Assembly: GCA_025356795.1 (NCBI GenBank)
Contig: JANXRR010000453.1
Span: forward strand, 1 to 8,251
Source of the DNA: Bacteroidia bacterium
GTDB lineage: Bacteria; Bacteroidota; Bacteroidia; Cytophagales; Cyclobacteriaceae
Direction: 5' to 3'
DNA length: 8,251 bases
Position 1 is the first letter of the stretch, and the number at the start of each line of letters is the position of its first letter. The notes beneath the pieces were generated by a model that was not told the DNA's origin, searched no databases, and saw only the letters and a list, made by a program, of their open reading frames with translations. Of this stretch, positions 6,467 to 8,251 are shown one piece after another. The translations under genes were made by a program, and so were the position numbers.

Positions 6467-7438
6467 CTATTTCTTTAAACCAATTTCTTTAAGTCGTTCA
6501 TTTAAAAATTCTCCCGCAGTAATGTCTGTCCAAATCTTCGGATGGTGTTCATCAATGCACTGGGGCAAAGAAGCCAGATTTACTTCTGATCGTGGATGCA
6601 TAAAAAATGGAATAGAATAGCGAGGCTGATTCATTAAATGTTTCGCTGGGTTTACAACCCTATGTATTGTTGATTTCAATTTCTTATTTGTTAATCGCTC
6701 TAGCATATCGCCCACATTCACCACTAATTGTTCTGGCAAGGCCGTAATGGGTATCCACTTGCCATCATGCCTTAGCACTTGCAAACCGTCTGCACTGGCA
6801 CCCATCAATAATGTAATTAAGTTAATATCGCCATGTTCGGCAGCTCGCACTGCATCGGCAGGCACGGCATCTGGATTTTCGATTGGGAAATAATGAATGG
6901 GCCGTAAAATGCTATTGCCATGTTTTACCCTGCTGTCAAAATAATTTTCATCTAAACCCAAATAAAGAGCAATTGCCCGCAACATTTCCACACCTGTACT
7001 CTCCAGACTTTTATAAACTTCAAGGGCCATAGCTTTCATTTCAGGTAACTCACTGGGCCACACATTATCGGGGTATTCACTTTTGATAGGATCATCACCT
7101 TCCACAACTTGCCCTACATGAAAAAACTCTTTCAAATCACCTGTGTTTCTTCCTTTGGCATGTTCCTTTCCTTTACCAATGTAGCCACGTTGGCCTGCCA
7201 ATCCGGGTATCTCATACTTTTGTTTAACCGCATCAGGTAAGGCAAAGAATTTTTTTATGAGGGTATATAATTGGGAGGAGAGGGCATCAGAAAGGTAATG
7301 ACTGCGTATGGCAACAAAGCCTATAGAATTGTAGGCCGCGCCCAAATTGGCAACAAATTTTTCCTTTTTATTTGCATCTCCGGAAGTGAAATCGGCTAGA
7401 TCTAAAGATGGCACTTGGTCATATAAAACGTCACTCAT
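6467..7438 (-). CDS. Isopenicillin-N-synthase-like Fe(II)/2-oxoglutarate-dependent oxygenase
   Basis: The 323-residue product is a full-length, probably cytoplasmic, member of the non-heme iron dioxygenase family that includes isopenicillin N synthase, gibberellin oxidases and EFE. The N-terminal DIOX_N part starts at VPSLDLADF (9-17) and includes GFVAIRSHYLS (40-50) and GQRGYIGKGKEHAKG (82-96). In the catalytic jelly roll, the iron triad is His202 and Asp204 (EHGDINLITLL) plus His259 (STIHRVV). Arg273-x-Ser275 (RYSIPFF) is the usual 2-oxoglutarate or substrate carboxylate anchor, so the enzyme should be active. LRPIHYFP (178-185) is also typical. The ATG at 7438 is a good start. The gene ends in TAG directly before the TTG start of chrA in the same frame. 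No peptide synthetase or beta-lactam gene is nearby, so antibiotic synthesis is not supported; the substrate is unknown. Confidence 0.9.
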   Translation of the reverse strand: MSDVLYDQVPSLDLADFTSGDANKKEKFVANLGAAYNSIGFVAIRSHYLSDALSSQLYTLIKKFFALPDAVKQKYEIPGLAGQRGYIGKGKEHAKGRNTGDLKEFFHVGQVVEGDDPIKSEYPDNVWPSELPEMKAMALEVYKSLESTGVEMLRAIALYLGLDENYFDSRVKHGNSILRPIHYFPIENPDAVPADAVRAAEHGDINLITLLMGASADGLQVLRHDGKWIPITALPEQLVVNVGDMLERLTNKKLKSTIHRVVNPAKHLMNQPRYSIPFFMHPRSEVNLASLPQCIDEHHPKIWTDITAGEFLNERLKEIGLKK

Positions 7439-7480
7439 GGCATGGTTTTTTTAGGTAAACACAATGAGATGCAAGCTAAA

Positions 7481-7488
7481 TATTTTTG
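7481..7488 (+). promoter_or_regulatory. Possible -7 element upstream of the superoxide dismutase gene
   Basis: TATTTTTG matches the Bacteroidota -7 consensus TAnnTTTG at every fixed position and lies 67 bases before the ATG at 7556, in the 117-bp divergent gap. No TTG is found at the expected distance upstream, so support is weak. The same gap must also hold the promoter of the oxygenase-chrA pair, for which I see no good match. Confidence 0.25.
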
Positions 7489-7555
7489 ACTAAATTTACC
7501 CTTCCACATCTGTATTGTCGAGCTAGTTAATACTAAATACATAATCCTTCAAAAC

Positions 7556-8251
7556 ATGGAATCTATCAGCAGAAGAAAGTTCGTGAAAGACACTTTAAAA
7601 TCAGCAGCCGTTGCCTCCATTGGTTCAACCTTTATCTTAAACGGCAATCAAGCAATAGCAGCTGGGTTTACAGCACTACAATTCGCTCAAGTGCCATTGC
7701 CTTATGGGTACAATGCATTGGAACCTTATATAGATATGATGACCATGGATATTCATTACAATAAACACCATGCTACTTACATCAAAAATGTGAATGAGGC
7801 CATAGCTGCGGAGAACGTTGCATTTGCCAATGAGAAAGATTTTTTTGCCAATGCATCTAAGCTTTCCGCGAAAGCGAAGAACAACGGAGGTGGTGCCTGG
7901 AACCACAACTTTTTTTGGTTAAGCATGAAAGCAGGAAATACATTACCTGCCGGGAAAATTTTAGATGCCATCAATGCAAGCTTCGGGTCGTTAGATGAAT
8001 TTAAAAAACAATTTACCGATGCAGGCATGAAACGTTTTGGTTCAGGATGGGCTTGGCTGGTGAGTGAAAATGGCAAATTGAAAATAGGATCTACCGCCAA
8101 TCAAGACAATCCGTTAATGGATACAAGTGAAATCAAAGGAACTCCTTTATTAGCACTTGATGTTTGGGAACATGCCTATTACCTCAAGTATCAAAACAAA
8201 CGTGTTGAATACATTGCCAATTGGTGGAATGTAGTAAACTGGGAAGAAGTG
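7556..8251 (+). CDS. Tat-exported Mn-type superoxide dismutase (3'-truncated)
   Basis: The frame is open from the ATG at 7556 to the right edge (232 codons); only a short C-terminal piece should be missing. It encodes an Fe/Mn superoxide dismutase, converting superoxide to peroxide and oxygen. All four metal ligands are visible: His67 (DIHYNKHHATY), His117 (WNHNFFW), Asp202 and His206 (DVWEHAYY). Gly in NNGGGAWNH, where iron enzymes usually have Gln, together with Gln183 in ANQDNPLM, points to the Mn type or cambialistic use. Residues 1-36 look like a twin-arginine signal: S-R-R-K-F-V-K (5-11), a mild hydrophobic core AAVASIGSTFIL (17-28) and a cut near AIA-A (33-36). The enzyme should therefore be folded with metal in the cytoplasm and exported to the periplasm. 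It is divergent from the oxygenase gene. Confidence 0.92.
   Translation, partial: MESISRRKFVKDTLKSAAVASIGSTFILNGNQAIAAGFTALQFAQVPLPYGYNALEPYIDMMTMDIHYNKHHATYIKNVNEAIAAENVAFANEKDFFANASKLSAKAKNNGGGAWNHNFFWLSMKAGNTLPAGKILDAINASFGSLDEFKKQFTDAGMKRFGSGWAWLVSENGKLKIGSTANQDNPLMDTSEIKGTPLLALDVWEHAYYLKYQNKRVEYIANWWNVVNWEEV

Noticed and set aside
6378..6620. Plus-strand 80-codon frame across the chrA/oxygenase junction
   Set aside because: It is antisense to two well-supported genes and its product has no recognisable features.
6467..7438. Reading the oxygenase as isopenicillin N synthase for beta-lactam synthesis
   Set aside because: The family is broad and no ACV synthetase, epimerase or other beta-lactam gene lies nearby; only the iron and 2OG motifs are supported.
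7676..8100. Two minus-strand open frames (76 and 107 codons)
   Set aside because: Both are antisense to the superoxide dismutase, whose metal ligands and family motifs fix the true frame.

Overview
The window looks like chromosomal DNA from a member of the Bacteroidota, most likely an aerobic marine or soil lineage of the Cytophagales type. The signs are moderate-to-low GC, a fused alpha/beta 2-oxoacid dehydrogenase E1 (common in this phylum), signal peptides ending in A-Q, no convincing Shine-Dalgarno sites, and YtxJ-type bacilliredoxin, which occurs in Firmicutes and Bacteroidota. The assignment is inferred from gene content only. I see no mobile element, phage gene, tRNA, rRNA or CRISPR array.

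Layout. Bases 2-1222 (+) are the 3' part of an E1 alpha/beta gene cut by the left edge. Bases 1317-3719 (+) encode an 800-residue, very basic, secreted, cysteine-free repeat protein of unknown function. Its stop codon overlaps the start of ytxJ (3716-4069, +), a bacilliredoxin-like protein. Converging on ytxJ with an 11-bp overlap is an OsmC-family protein (4059-4463, -). Divergent from osmC is an outer-membrane beta-barrel candidate (4541-5281, +), which ends exactly where the converging chrA-like chromate transporter gene ends (5282-6466, -). chrA follows an isopenicillin-N-synthase-type Fe(II)/2-oxoglutarate oxygenase gene (6467-7438, -) in the same frame, with only one TAG codon between them. 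Divergent from that pair, a Mn-type superoxide dismutase with a twin-arginine signal peptide starts at 7556 (+) and runs off the right edge.

How it may fit together. Several products touch redox or oxyanion stress: a bacilliredoxin, an OsmC peroxide reductase, a chromate transporter and an exported superoxide dismutase. They lie in separate transcription units on both strands, so this may be loose clustering rather than one system. The least explained element is the secreted repeat protein, translationally coupled to the cytoplasmic bacilliredoxin. Packing is tight: both convergent pairs leave no intergenic space, and every non-coding gap is under 120 bp.
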